DNA of 49,713 nucleotides from JBAZQS01 sp041645075 (GTDB taxonomy: Bacteria > Patescibacteriota > Patescibacteriia > 2-01-FULL-39-33). The stretch is taken from the NCBI GenBank assembly GCA_041645075.1, contig JBAZQS010000005.1, positions 1-49,713 on the forward strand. The letters run 5' to 3'. Below, in pieces: positions 13,820 through 22,526 of the stretch. A model generated the notes under the pieces. That model made no database searches. It was not told the DNA's origin and saw only the letters and a program-made list of their open reading frames with translations. The position numbers were made by a program, and so were the translations under genes. The first letter of the stretch is position 1. The number at the start of each line of letters is the position of its first letter.

Positions 13820-13855
13820 ATCCAACCCCGCCTCTCACGAGAGGCGGGGTTGGAT
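13820..13855. repeat. Perfect 16-bp GC-rich hairpin between rpmH and dnaA
   Basis: ATCCAACCCCGCCTCT, loop CACG, then its exact reverse complement, in otherwise very AT-rich DNA. It could act as a transcriptional insulator between the divergent rpmH and dnaA units, since TTTATT follows on the plus strand and AAATTG on the other side. It also resembles the dispersed GC-rich palindromes. The rest of 13719-14030 has no gene. Confidence 0.8.
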
Positions 13856-13970
13856 TTATTAACACCTAATCAACATCTTATAAACAATTAGGCGCACCAG
13901 CTGATATTGGAACCCTTTTTAATTTATAACTTCTGTGATAAAATATAGGGCAGATTGATTTCGTCTTAAT

Positions 13971-14003
13971 GAGATGATTAAAAAACCGCCTCATAACCAT
14001 CTC
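13971..14003 (+). repeat. Miniature derivative of the element ends in the dnaA leader
   Basis: GAGATGATTA, a 13-nt spacer, then TAACCATCTC followed by AATTTA. Both arms match the element terminus (AAATTGAGATGGTTA) and form an imperfect 10-bp hairpin 28 bp upstream of the dnaA ATG. Confidence 0.6.
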
Positions 14004-14030
14004 AATTTATAAATTTAAATTTAAGCCGCC

Positions 14031-15437
14031 ATGAACAACCAACAACTTTGGCAAGCCGCTTTGGGCGAGCTCGAATTGCTTTTATCCAAAGCGAATTTTA
14101 CCACTTGGTTTAAAAATACCGCCATTATCGCCTTTGAGAATGAAAAAATCACCCTGGCCGTGCCCAATGGCTTCACCAAGGCGTGGTTGGAAAAAAAATA
14201 TCATCAAACAATTTTAAAAGCGCTTCGCAATGTCGCGGCCAATGGTCGGATCAGAGAAATTGAATATAAAATTAAGACGCCGTCCCAACAACCGCCATTA
14301 TTGCCGCCGATTACTCCCGGGGACGCGAATAATATGGAAAGCGGCATTGATTTAAATGCGGAAAAAATTAACAAGACGCTTATTGACGCGCCGACGGGCA
14401 ATAATGTCTTTGGTCTTAATTTGAAATATACTTTTTCTAATTTTATTGTCGGTAAAAATAACGAGTTAGCCCACGCGGCGTCTTTAGCGGTAGCGAAAAA
14501 TCCGGGCAGCGCCTATAATCCCCTTTTTATTTACGGCGGCGTTGGTTTGGGAAAAACCCATTTACTTCAGGCAATTGGCCACAAAATTATGGCCAATAAT
14601 CCAAGGGCTAAGGTTTTATATGTTTCCTGCGAAAAATTTACCAACGATTATATTGCCGCGGTCCAAAATGGCAAAGCCAATGAATTTGAAAAAAAATACC
14701 GTTCGGTTGATGTTTTATTAGTAGACGATATTCAATTTATCGCCGGCAAAGAACGGACCCAAGAAGCGTTTTTTCATACTTTTAATGAGTTGCACCAACA
14801 AAATAAACAGGTGGTTATCTCATCTGATCGCCCGCCCAAGGCCATTGCCACCCTGGAACACCGCTTGGTTTCCCGTTTTGAGTGGGGGATGATTGCCGAT
14901 ATTTCCATTCCTGATTTAGAAACAAAAATTGCCATTATTGACGCCAAAGCCAAAGAAAAAAATTACCCATTAGAACCGGAAATTACCAATTATTTGGCGA
15001 GTGTAATCCATAATAACATTAGGGAGTTAGAGGGGGCTTTAAATAGAATTATCGCCCACAGCCAACTGCAAAACAAAAAACTTGATTTAGAAGAAGTAAA
15101 GCAAATCACGGCCTCAATTACCACCAATGCCCTGAAAAAATCACTGACGCCAAAACACATAATTAATGTGGTAGCGGAATACTATGATATTGAAATAAAT
15201 GACATTCTTGGCGCCTGCCGCAAAAAAAGCTTGGCTGAACCGCGCCAAATTATAATGTTTATCATGCGGGAGGAAATGAAGGCCTCTTACCCCACTATCG
15301 GCCAAGAGCTTGGCGGCCGCGATCACACCACCGCCATTCATGCTTATGAAAAAATCAATAGAAACTTAAAATCCGACGATAAACTCCGCCAAGACGTAAA
15401 TGTAATAAAACAACGATTATACGCCTCGCAAAATTAA
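14031..15437 (+). CDS. dnaA: Chromosomal replication initiator DnaA
   Basis: AAA+ initiator that binds DnaA boxes and opens the origin; 468 aa, normal length. Domain I (about 1-85) begins LWQAALGELELLLSKANFTTWF. Domain II is a short linker. Domain III has Walker A GGVGLGKTHLLQAI (about 168-181), Walker B VLLVDDIQFIAGKE and the arginine-finger region HRLVSRFEWG. Domain IV has the DNA-binding signature LGGRDHTTAIHAYEKI near the C-terminus. Two in-frame CDS neighbours support it: rpmH block upstream (divergent) and dnaN downstream. Confidence 0.98.
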   Translation: MNNQQLWQAALGELELLLSKANFTTWFKNTAIIAFENEKITLAVPNGFTKAWLEKKYHQTILKALRNVAANGRIREIEYKIKTPSQQPPLLPPITPGDANNMESGIDLNAEKINKTLIDAPTGNNVFGLNLKYTFSNFIVGKNNELAHAASLAVAKNPGSAYNPLFIYGGVGLGKTHLLQAIGHKIMANNPRAKVLYVSCEKFTNDYIAAVQNGKANEFEKKYRSVDVLLVDDIQFIAGKERTQEAFFHTFNELHQQNKQVVISSDRPPKAIATLEHRLVSRFEWGMIADISIPDLETKIAIIDAKAKEKNYPLEPEITNYLASVIHNNIRELEGALNRIIAHSQLQNKKLDLEEVKQITASITTNALKKSLTPKHIINVVAEYYDIEINDILGACRKKSLAEPRQIIMFIMREEMKASYPTIGQELGGRDHTTAIHAYEKINRNLKSDDKLRQDVNVIKQRLYASQN

Positions 15438-15777
15438 CATGGGGGGAAATGGTGGATAGGCCTGATAATTAGTGAATTAAATATTAATAAACCACCTTAA
15501 ATCCTGTGATTAAATATTAATAAATTAATTGACAAATGGTTGATAATTTTATAACTAAGGTGGAAAAGTTTTTACTCTTAAAAAAATTTTTAATTATAAA
15601 CAAATAAAAAACAATTTAATCACGGTTTTGTGGTTAGTTATAAGATAAGTGATTGTGGTTTATTAAATTGTTTTTTATTTAAATTTAAATAATAAAATAA
15701 TAATATTTAATTTATTCACTTTTATATTATTATTATGATTATAATTTAATATATTAACTAAAATAATAATTAATAAT
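15438..15777. other. Candidate replication origin between dnaA and dnaN
   Basis: A 340-bp gene-free, extremely AT-rich stretch. A 16-bp direct repeat ATTAAATATTAATAAA occurs at 15476 and 15509. A perfect 19-bp inverted repeat (AAATAAAAAACAATTTAAT, 15602-15620, partner 15662-15680) encloses two copies of TTGTGGTT(A/T). CCAC-containing words with 7 of 9 matches to the DnaA box appear at about 15451, 15629 and 15655. No exact TTATCCACA is present. A nearly pure A/T tract (15680-15777) could be the unwinding region. Location beside dnaA supports an origin; strand-asymmetry data were not computed. Confidence 0.55.
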
Positions 15778-16905
15778 ATGAAAATTTCCTGTACCCAAGA
15801 AAATTTAAATCAAGGTTTAATGGTGGTTAGCCATATTGCCAATAAAAACACTAACCTACCTATATTGGCCAACACCCTAATTAAAGTAGAGGAAAAAGTT
15901 TTAACCCTTTCCGCCACTAATTTAGAAATTGGCGTTACCATCCAACTGCGAAGCAAGGTGGAAGATGGTGGTGAATTTACAGTTGACGCTCGCCTATTAA
16001 CAAACTATATCTCGCTTTTACCCAAAGAAAGAATTGATATTGAATTAGGGGGAGATAATTTAAAAATCGAATGTCAAAAACAAAAAACCAAAATTAAGGG
16101 CCAGCCCGCCTCCGACTTTCCTTTAATACCAAAAATTAAAAAAGAAAAGCCATATATAATAAACAGCAGAGACTTTAAAGAGGCGATATTGGTGGTGTCA
16201 TTTGCGGTTTCTACCTCGGAAACAAGACCGGAAATTTCCGGGGTGTTTATGGGTATGGAAAAAGAAAATATTATATTAGCGGCGACTGATAGTTATCGGT
16301 TGGCTGAGAAAAAATTAAAATTAGCCGAGGGCAACAAAGAAGAAAGAAAAATAATTATTCCCGTTAAAACCCTGCAGGAACTTTCCCGTATTTTAGGGGT
16401 ATTTAAAGAGGATGAATCAATAGAAGAGGCGGGCAATATTGAAATTTATTTAACCGAAAATCAAATTATGTTTTCTTATAATGGGGTGGATTTGATTTCT
16501 CGCTTAATTGAGGGCCAATATCCTGATTATACGCAAATTATACCAACAAATTTTAAGACCCAGATTATAGCCAATAATTTAGATTTAATAAAGGCGGTTA
16601 AAACCTCAAGTTTATTTACCAAAAGTGGTATTTATGATGTAAAATTGGACTTTAACGGCGACAATAAAGAGATTATTATTACCTCTTCTTCCGCTCAAAC
16701 CGGCGAGAACACATCCATAATCGAGGCGGATATAGTTGGCGAATCCAATAGTATTGTTTTAAATTATCATTATTTATTAGATGGGTTGCAAAATATCGGC
16801 TCGGAACAGGCCGTGATTGAGATAAATGACGGCAACAGCCCTTGTGTTTTAAAGCCAAAAGGCAAGGATGATTATGTTTATATAATTATGCCGATAAAAC
16901 AGTAA
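15778..16905 (+). CDS. dnaN: DNA polymerase III beta sliding clamp
   Basis: Ring-shaped processivity clamp; 375 aa, three repeated domains. It begins MKISCTQENLNQGLMVVSHI; the first domain includes NTNLPILANTLIKVEEKVLTLSATNLEIG, the second RPEISGVFMGMEKENIILAATDSYRLAEKK, and the end has the family's IEINDGNSPCVLKPKGKDDYVYIIMPIK. It shares the dnaA operon region and lies convergent to the penicillin-binding protein gene with 11 bp between stops. Confidence 0.98.
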   Translation: MKISCTQENLNQGLMVVSHIANKNTNLPILANTLIKVEEKVLTLSATNLEIGVTIQLRSKVEDGGEFTVDARLLTNYISLLPKERIDIELGGDNLKIECQKQKTKIKGQPASDFPLIPKIKKEKPYIINSRDFKEAILVVSFAVSTSETRPEISGVFMGMEKENIILAATDSYRLAEKKLKLAEGNKEERKIIIPVKTLQELSRILGVFKEDESIEEAGNIEIYLTENQIMFSYNGVDLISRLIEGQYPDYTQIIPTNFKTQIIANNLDLIKAVKTSSLFTKSGIYDVKLDFNGDNKEIIITSSSAQTGENTSIIEADIVGESNSIVLNYHYLLDGLQNIGSEQAVIEINDGNSPCVLKPKGKDDYVYIIMPIKQ

Positions 16906-16916
16906 AACACAATTTT

Positions 16917-19826
16917 TTATTTCACAACAACTTTTAACTCCTCGGTTTTATATTTTTTGCCGTTCTGGTCAAAAATATTGCCATAGACGATATATGAGCC
17001 GGCTTCGGGTTTTTTATCCCATGTCAACGAGATATTAGCGCTTAAGGGCTCAAGATAATTTATAAATTGTTCTACATTTAAACCAACGCCTTGTTTGATA
17101 AAATAAAAATCAATTTTTTTAATTTGCGGCCAATTATTTAAACTGGCATTAAATTTGGCCGGAAAACTGATCGTAGAATTATTAGGCAAAAACCAATTTA
17201 AAGTTGGTACTGGTTTTTGGGCCAATAAGACATTAATTTCCACTGATTGGGATTTGGTGTTTTCCAAATCATCTTTTACTTTAACCGTCAGGGTGTGGTA
17301 GCCATTGTCTAAGTCTGACAAGTCCAGATTTGCATCGCCAACATCGGTTTTAGCGGTGATTAATTTATTATCAAGATAATATTCTATTTTTTTTATGCCG
17401 CGCGGCGCCGAGGCCGTAATTTCTATCACTAAAAATTGGTCTTTAATGGTTTGATTGGGCAGGGGCGTAATAATAATTAATTTTGGCTGGTCTTTTTCTA
17501 AATGAATATCATCAAATTCAGTGGGGATTGGCTGATTGTTATTAGGATTAATCCCCTGCTCTTCGGCCCACCTTAAAGCCGATGATTCCCAACTATTAAA
17601 TTGCGGGTCATCGGCTGGATTTTTTGGCGGCTCACCCCGCGGGTCGTCTTTATTAATATAATATAAAATATCATGAATTTTTTTAGTGGCAATTTCTTTA
17701 AGGGTTGAGTCAGGCGTGTATTGGGTCGCTAACTTGCCGGACATGGTGTCTATTTTTATTTTTGTTTCCGGCGTCAGCTGGCCGTCTAAGATGGGCTTGC
17801 CGGTGATTATGGGTTGGGGTTTGGTAAACTGCTCCGGCGGCGTATCTCGCAAGGCCTCCCGCATATACTGATTCCAAATCGGGGCCGCGATAATTGAGCC
17901 GTCCGCCCCCTTTTTCATTTCCTGATTATTATTATTTCCCACCCAGACGCCAGTAACCAAGCTGGGGGTATAGCCGATGGTCCAAGCGTCGCGATAGTCG
18001 TTGGTGGTGCCGGTTTTAGCCGCGACCGGCCGATCCGGCAAAGTTAATTTTCCCCCTTGGCCAAAAATATAAGCCCTGGCGTCGTCATCGGATAGAATAT
18101 CAGTGGTGAGCCGGGCAATTTCCGGCTCTATCACCTTTTTATTTTTATCCGTGTATTCATATAAGACGCGGCCGTCTCGGTCTTCAATTTTTAAGATGGG
18201 ATTAATCTCGTGTTTAACGCCCTCTTGAGCTAAAACGCCGAAAGCGGCTGTGTGTTCCAATAATTTCACTTCGCCGCCGCCCAAGACCAATGATAAGCCA
18301 AATCGGCTCCGGTCTTTTAGGGTGGTATAGCCAAACTCGTCCGCCAAATCCAAAACATTATTAATGCCGGTTAGATAGGTGGTTTTAACCGCCGGTATGT
18401 TTAACGAGCCGGCCAGCGCCTGTCTTATAGTAACCGGGCCGTATTCTTTGGGGTTATAATTATGCGGTTCATATTTGTTGCTGCCCGTGGTATCAAAATT
18501 AGTGACCGCATCATATAAAACCGTATTCGGGGTATAGCCCTTGATAAAAGCGGCTGTATAAACAATGGGCTTAAAGGACGAACCCGGCTGTCTTGGCCTT
18601 AAAGCCACATTAACTTGTCCGTCTATGTCTTGATTAAAATAATCAGCCGAACCAACCAAAGCTAATATCTGGCCGGTTTTCGGGTCAAGAGAAACCAAAG
18701 AAGCGTTGGTAAAATCATATTTTTTACTATTTAAATCAACTCCGTCTTTGACCGCTTTTTCCGCGATTTTTTGCTTGTCTAAATCCAAGGTGGTATAAAC
18801 CTTAAGGCCTTCTTGGGTGATAAAATCCTCGCCATATTTTTCCGATAATAATTCTTTAACGTACATCACGAAGTGGGGCGCGATAATGGACTCTCGCAGG
18901 GGTTTAAAAATTATTTTTTCTTGTTTGGCTTTTTCCGCCTCGGCCTGGGAAATGTAGCCCAGCTCGGTCATGGAGTCCAAAATGTATCTTTGCCTTTCAA
19001 TCAGCTTGTCTAAATGATTGCCATAGGGCGAATAATAAGTGGGACGTTGGGGCATGGCGGCCAAAATCGCGCCTTCGGCAATGGTTAAGTCCTTGGCTGA
19101 TTTGCCAAAAAATGATTGGGCGGCGGCCTCAATGCCGTAAATTACCGACCCATAAGGGATTTCATTAAAATACATTTGCAGGATTTGGTCTTTCTTAAAT
19201 CTTTTTTCTAATTGATAAGAAAGGATAATTTCTTTGAATTTGCGGGTATAGGTTTTTTCCTTGGTTAAGATCGCATTTTTAACAAATTGCTGGGTTAAGG
19301 TGGAGCCGCCCGCCCGACTGCCGGTGAAGATGTTTTTTATCAGGGAGCGGACAATGCCCGTCCAGCTAAAGCCCTGATGTTTATAAAAATTTCTATCCTC
19401 GGCGGTTAGGGTCGCTTTTTGGACATAATCAGGAATATCGTTTAAATTAATCAGAGTTCTTTTTATATCGCCATGAATGTCATATAAAACGGTTTTGCCG
19501 GTTCGGTCATAGATTTTTGTGCTCAAGGTTATGGCGCGATTAATCACGCCGTCCGGATTAGGCAAATCGCGGGAAACCCAAGCAAACATAGCCACCGTAA
19601 AAATAGCGCCCAATAAAATAAAGAAAACCGCCAAGGGCGCTAAAACACCCAAGAGCTTTCCAATCAGTCCTTTTTTATGGCGCCGTGGACCTGGATATTT
19701 ATGGCTGAGGCCGAAATTGTCCGAGGTTTTTTTATGGCCGGCGCCAAAACTTTTTCGGCCAAGATGAGTGGGGCGCCGCCAGTCCTGCTCGGACTGGCCC
19801 CTCTTTAATAAATGGGGTATGGTCAT
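16917..19826 (-). CDS. Class A penicillin-binding protein (bifunctional PBP1-type)
   Basis: Polymerises and crosslinks peptidoglycan outside the membrane; 969 aa. A basic cytosolic tail (1-55) precedes one membrane helix (about 56-85). The glycosyltransferase domain (about 105-290) has AEDRNFYKHQGF with the catalytic Glu and GGSTLTQQFVKN. The transpeptidase domain shows the active-site serine in PGSSFKP, SLN in AGSLNIPAV, and KTGTTNDYRDAW. Beyond about 720 come a linker and two Ig-like beta domains (PKLIIITPLPNQTIKDQFLV and a second repeat) that may bind wall or surface glycans. An intact PBP implies a peptidoglycan wall. Confidence 0.95.
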   Translation of the reverse strand: MTIPHLLKRGQSEQDWRRPTHLGRKSFGAGHKKTSDNFGLSHKYPGPRRHKKGLIGKLLGVLAPLAVFFILLGAIFTVAMFAWVSRDLPNPDGVINRAITLSTKIYDRTGKTVLYDIHGDIKRTLINLNDIPDYVQKATLTAEDRNFYKHQGFSWTGIVRSLIKNIFTGSRAGGSTLTQQFVKNAILTKEKTYTRKFKEIILSYQLEKRFKKDQILQMYFNEIPYGSVIYGIEAAAQSFFGKSAKDLTIAEGAILAAMPQRPTYYSPYGNHLDKLIERQRYILDSMTELGYISQAEAEKAKQEKIIFKPLRESIIAPHFVMYVKELLSEKYGEDFITQEGLKVYTTLDLDKQKIAEKAVKDGVDLNSKKYDFTNASLVSLDPKTGQILALVGSADYFNQDIDGQVNVALRPRQPGSSFKPIVYTAAFIKGYTPNTVLYDAVTNFDTTGSNKYEPHNYNPKEYGPVTIRQALAGSLNIPAVKTTYLTGINNVLDLADEFGYTTLKDRSRFGLSLVLGGGEVKLLEHTAAFGVLAQEGVKHEINPILKIEDRDGRVLYEYTDKNKKVIEPEIARLTTDILSDDDARAYIFGQGGKLTLPDRPVAAKTGTTNDYRDAWTIGYTPSLVTGVWVGNNNNQEMKKGADGSIIAAPIWNQYMREALRDTPPEQFTKPQPIITGKPILDGQLTPETKIKIDTMSGKLATQYTPDSTLKEIATKKIHDILYYINKDDPRGEPPKNPADDPQFNSWESSALRWAEEQGINPNNNQPIPTEFDDIHLEKDQPKLIIITPLPNQTIKDQFLVIEITASAPRGIKKIEYYLDNKLITAKTDVGDANLDLSDLDNGYHTLTVKVKDDLENTKSQSVEINVLLAQKPVPTLNWFLPNNSTISFPAKFNASLNNWPQIKKIDFYFIKQGVGLNVEQFINYLEPLSANISLTWDKKPEAGSYIVYGNIFDQNGKKYKTEELKVVVK

Positions 19827-19840
19827 TTTAATTTAATAAT

Positions 19841-19981
19841 TTTGAATTGTGAAACTCATTTTTCTCCCCCTTAATAAGGGGGAGGCCAGGAGGGGGTTAA
19901 TTCTTTTTCTGATATTTTTTACCCCTCCCTACCCTCCCCTTATAAAGGGGAGGGGGTTTAAGAGGAGTTTCGTAATTCAAA
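19841..19981. repeat. 141-bp palindromic element with terminal inverted repeats
   Basis: Ends TTTGAATTGTGAAACTC and GAGTTTCGTAATTCAAA are inverted copies (15 of 17 matches). Inside are two GC-rich hairpins: CTCCCCCTTAATAAGGGGGAG and CCTCCCCTTATAAAGGGGAGG, the latter preceded by CCCTCCCTAC as in the polA insert. It occupies the gap between the penicillin-binding protein gene and ruvC. Confidence 0.78.
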
Positions 19982-19999
19982 GTAATTAATAGTTTAGAT

Positions 20000-20518
20000 T
20001 TATTTTTTCAATGACATAAGAGCGAGAGAACTGGCCGCGCAAATCGCGACCGCCAAGGCGTCGGCCGCGTCATCCGGCTTGGGCGCCTCTTTCAGATTAA
20101 GAATTATTTTTACCATTTGTTGGACCTGTCTCTTCTCCGCTCGGCCATAGCCGGTAACCGCCTGCTTAACCTGTAAAGGCGTAAATTCCGCCATAGGCAG
20201 TTTATTTTTTATTATCGTTAAAATAATTACGCCCCTGGCTTGGCCGACCGCGATCCCGGTCTTGATATTTTTACAAAAAAATAATTCTTCAACCGCGGCA
20301 AAATTCGGTTTGTATTTTTTTATAATTTTATCTAGTCGGCTGGCAATTTGTTTTAGGCGCTCAGCCGGAGCGGTTTCTTTTTTGGTTTTTATTGAGCCGT
20401 AGTCAATGATTTTTAGTTTGCCATTTTTTTGAGCGACAAGGCCGAAGCCGACATCAGCCAAGCCGGGGTCCACGCCAAGAAAAATTTGTTTTTTACCAGT
20501 GGGCATTGGTGTAGACAT
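20000..20518 (-). CDS. ruvC: Holliday junction resolvase RuvC
   Basis: Nuclease that cuts Holliday junctions with RuvAB; RuvB is encoded at 43172-44203. Acidic catalytic residues are visible in LGVDPGLADVGFG, AAVEELFF and PDDAADALAVAIC. GQARGVIILT and FTPLQVKQAVTGYGRA are typical. The ATG at 20518 overlaps the yebC end; an ATG at 20506 is equally possible and neither has a clear ribosome-binding site. Length (172 aa) is normal. Confidence 0.95.
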   Translation of the reverse strand: MSTPMPTGKKQIFLGVDPGLADVGFGLVAQKNGKLKIIDYGSIKTKKETAPAERLKQIASRLDKIIKKYKPNFAAVEELFFCKNIKTGIAVGQARGVIILTIIKNKLPMAEFTPLQVKQAVTGYGRAEKRQVQQMVKIILNLKEAPKPDDAADALAVAICAASSLALMSLKK

Positions 20519-21224
20519 TATTAATATCATCTAATTCATCTAAGGCCAGATATAGTTTTTCTATTTTTTCCCGCGCCTCCGGATTATTGATTTTTAAATC
20601 GTTTTTAGCCATATAAGTTAGGCCCGACTCTTTAATATTTAGGCCTAACGGCTTTAATTTTTGTTCTACTTTCTGCCGGTTTTCGGCTTGGGTATAGATT
20701 TCCCACTCGCCCTCATTTTTTTCAATATCCTCGGCGCCGGCATCAATTATTTTTAATTCCAATTCATCCGAAATTTTGTCATTGGGCGGTTCTAAATTAA
20801 TAGTAATCATACCTTTTTTATTAAACAGCCATAAAACACTATTAGGACTGCCCAACTGCCCATTGTTTTTATTTAAGACCGCTTTTAAATTCGCCACTAA
20901 GCGATTTTTATTATCCGTAATCGCTTCGGCGATAAAAACGCTTCCGGCCGGGCCGATTATCTCATAGGCCACCTCTTCCAGGGCGTTGGCTCCGGTCAAA
21001 TCGTGGCCGCCCCTTTTTATGGCCCGTTCAATATTATCTTTAGGCATATTGGCCGCTCGGGCTTTTTCTACGGCCAGGCGAAGCTGGAAGTTGTTTTCCA
21101 GGTCGCCGCCCCCTTTGGCGGCCAGAGAAATCAGGTTGGCCAATTTAGTAAAAACCGCGCCTTTTTTGGCGTCGGTCGCTTCTTTTTTCCGATGAGTTGT
21201 CGCCCATTTGCTGTGGCCGGACAT
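20493..21224 (-). CDS. yebC: YebC/PmpR (TACO1-type) regulatory protein
   Basis: Widely conserved protein linked to transcriptional regulation and to relief of ribosome stalling. Opening MSGHSKWATTHRKKEATDAKKG is the family signature, followed by NMPKDNIERAIKRG, EEVAYEIIGPAG and ALIVEAITDN-like VFIAEAITDNKNR. The 243-aa length is normal. It overlaps ruvC, repeating the common bacterial yebC-ruvC linkage. Confidence 0.96.
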   Translation of the reverse strand: MSGHSKWATTHRKKEATDAKKGAVFTKLANLISLAAKGGGDLENNFQLRLAVEKARAANMPKDNIERAIKRGGHDLTGANALEEVAYEIIGPAGSVFIAEAITDNKNRLVANLKAVLNKNNGQLGSPNSVLWLFNKKGMITINLEPPNDKISDELELKIIDAGAEDIEKNEGEWEIYTQAENRQKVEQKLKPLGLNIKESGLTYMAKNDLKINNPEAREKIEKLYLALDELDDINNVYTNAHW

Positions 21225-21234
21225 AAAATGAAAA

Positions 21235-21304
21235 TTGTTAAATGGTTAAATTGTTATATTGTTGAAAAGTTTGGCAGTAAGACAGCAATTTAACCATTTA
21301 ACAA
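21235..21304. repeat. Perfect 19-bp inverted repeat in the yebC leader
   Basis: TTGTTAAATGGTTAAATTG (21235-21253) and its exact reverse complement (21286-21304) enclose 32 bp. The arms are built from short TTGTTAAA/TGGTTAAA units. It lies directly upstream of the yebC ATG, within its probable leader, and has no T tail. Confidence 0.8.
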
Positions 21305-21389
21305 TTTAACAATAATTTGAATGATAGAATTTCTAATTAATATTATGACATAAAAAAACCATAAAAGCAATTGTTATTTTAAGTCACTT

Positions 21390-21418
21390 TTGTTAAAATT
21401 ATGTAATAACCATATAAA
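21390..21418 (+). promoter_or_regulatory. Promoter of the glycosylation operon
   Basis: TTGTTA (21390-21395), 17 bp, TATAAA (21413-21418), about 28 bp before the ATG at 21447. It is also the reason to reject the TTG at 21390 as a start codon. Confidence 0.6.
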
Positions 21419-21446
21419 CTTAAAAAATAAATTAATCCAATTAGCA

Positions 21447-22517
21447 ATGAACATTTTAGACGAGGAAAAAGAGATAGTCAAATATGATAAATCAAAAGTG
21501 GCGTCATCTATTGATTATTTGCCACGCCAACTTGGGCGGGCCTGGGCCGAGGTCTTAAAAATTAAATTACCCCTATCTTATGCTAAGTGCCAGCAGATTG
21601 TTTTCTGCGGTATGGGCGGCTCTAATTTGGCCTCTGAATTAGTTAGGAGTATTTATGGCGCGGAGATTAAAAAACCATTTATCTTGGTAAGAAATTATAA
21701 TTTGCCCGCCCTAGTTAATAAGAATACATTAGTTATCATCTCAAGCTATTCCGGCAATACCGAAGAGTCAATTAGTTGTTTAAAGCAGGCCAAAGATAAA
21801 AAAGCAAAAATATTTTGCCTGGCCTCCGGCGGAAAAATTATAACTTTGGCCCGAAAAAATAAACTACCTTTTTATAAAATAAACACTAAATACAATCCAT
21901 CGGGTCAGCCCCGCTACGGCCTCGGGTCCCAATTGGGCGCGGCGCTGGCGTTTTTTTCCAATTTGAAAATCATTAAAGTCAATAACCAAGAAGTGGCCAA
22001 TGCCGTTGAATACCTGGAAATTTTTAATAAAAAAATCAATAGCTATTCGCCCTCGACCGATAACTGGGCAAAAAATTTAGCCCGCAAACTATCCGGCCAC
22101 TTGCCGATTTTAATCGCCGCCGAATTTTTATCAGCCAACGCCCATATTTTAGCCAATCAAATAAATGAGAGCGCCAAAAATTTGGCCTTTAGTTATCTAA
22201 TCCCCGAGTTAAATCATCATTTAATGGAGGGCCTGTCTTTGCCGCCGGCCGCGGCCAAAAAAATAAAAGTTTTATTTTTCAACGCTCGCGGCTACAGCCA
22301 GCCGATCGCCAAAAGATTTTTAATCACGCAAAAGGTCTTGAAAAAACAGCAAATTAATTTTATTGATTACTTGATTCGCGGTGAAAGCAAGCTTTTGGCG
22401 GGTCTGGAAATTTTGCTTTTAGGCAGCTGGCTTAGTTTTTATTTGGCGGTATTGAATAAAAAAGATCCGGGGCAAATTCCCTGGGTTGATTTTTTTAAAA
22501 AGAAGTTGGAAAATTGA
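21447..22517 (+). CDS. Bifunctional phosphoglucose/phosphomannose isomerase-like protein
   Basis: SIS-fold isomerase interconverting fructose-6-P with glucose-6-P and mannose-6-P, feeding nucleotide-sugar synthesis. The N-terminal SIS domain has IVFCGMGGSNLASELV and TLVIISSYSGNTEES (phosphate-binding SYSGNTEE), and YNPSGQPRYGLGSQLG is typical of archaeal-type PGI/PMI. The second SIS domain contains ELNHHLMEGL with catalytic Glu/His. ATG 21447 (MNILDEEKEIVKYD) is chosen over an upstream TTG that overlaps the -35 element. First gene of a four-gene operon of sugar transferases. Confidence 0.85.
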   Translation: MNILDEEKEIVKYDKSKVASSIDYLPRQLGRAWAEVLKIKLPLSYAKCQQIVFCGMGGSNLASELVRSIYGAEIKKPFILVRNYNLPALVNKNTLVIISSYSGNTEESISCLKQAKDKKAKIFCLASGGKIITLARKNKLPFYKINTKYNPSGQPRYGLGSQLGAALAFFSNLKIIKVNNQEVANAVEYLEIFNKKINSYSPSTDNWAKNLARKLSGHLPILIAAEFLSANAHILANQINESAKNLAFSYLIPELNHHLMEGLSLPPAAAKKIKVLFFNARGYSQPIAKRFLITQKVLKKQQINFIDYLIRGESKLLAGLEILLLGSWLSFYLAVLNKKDPGQIPWVDFFKKKLEN

Positions 22518-22526
22518 GCAATCCCC

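Noticed and set aside
15438..15777. Exact DnaA-box cluster
   Set aside because: Only 7/9 matches occur between dnaA and dnaN; reported as a candidate origin on position and repeats, not on boxes.
21390..21446. TTG start extending the isomerase by 19 residues
   Set aside because: The TTG coincides with the -35 element and the extension includes the -10; the ATG at 21447 fits the family start better.
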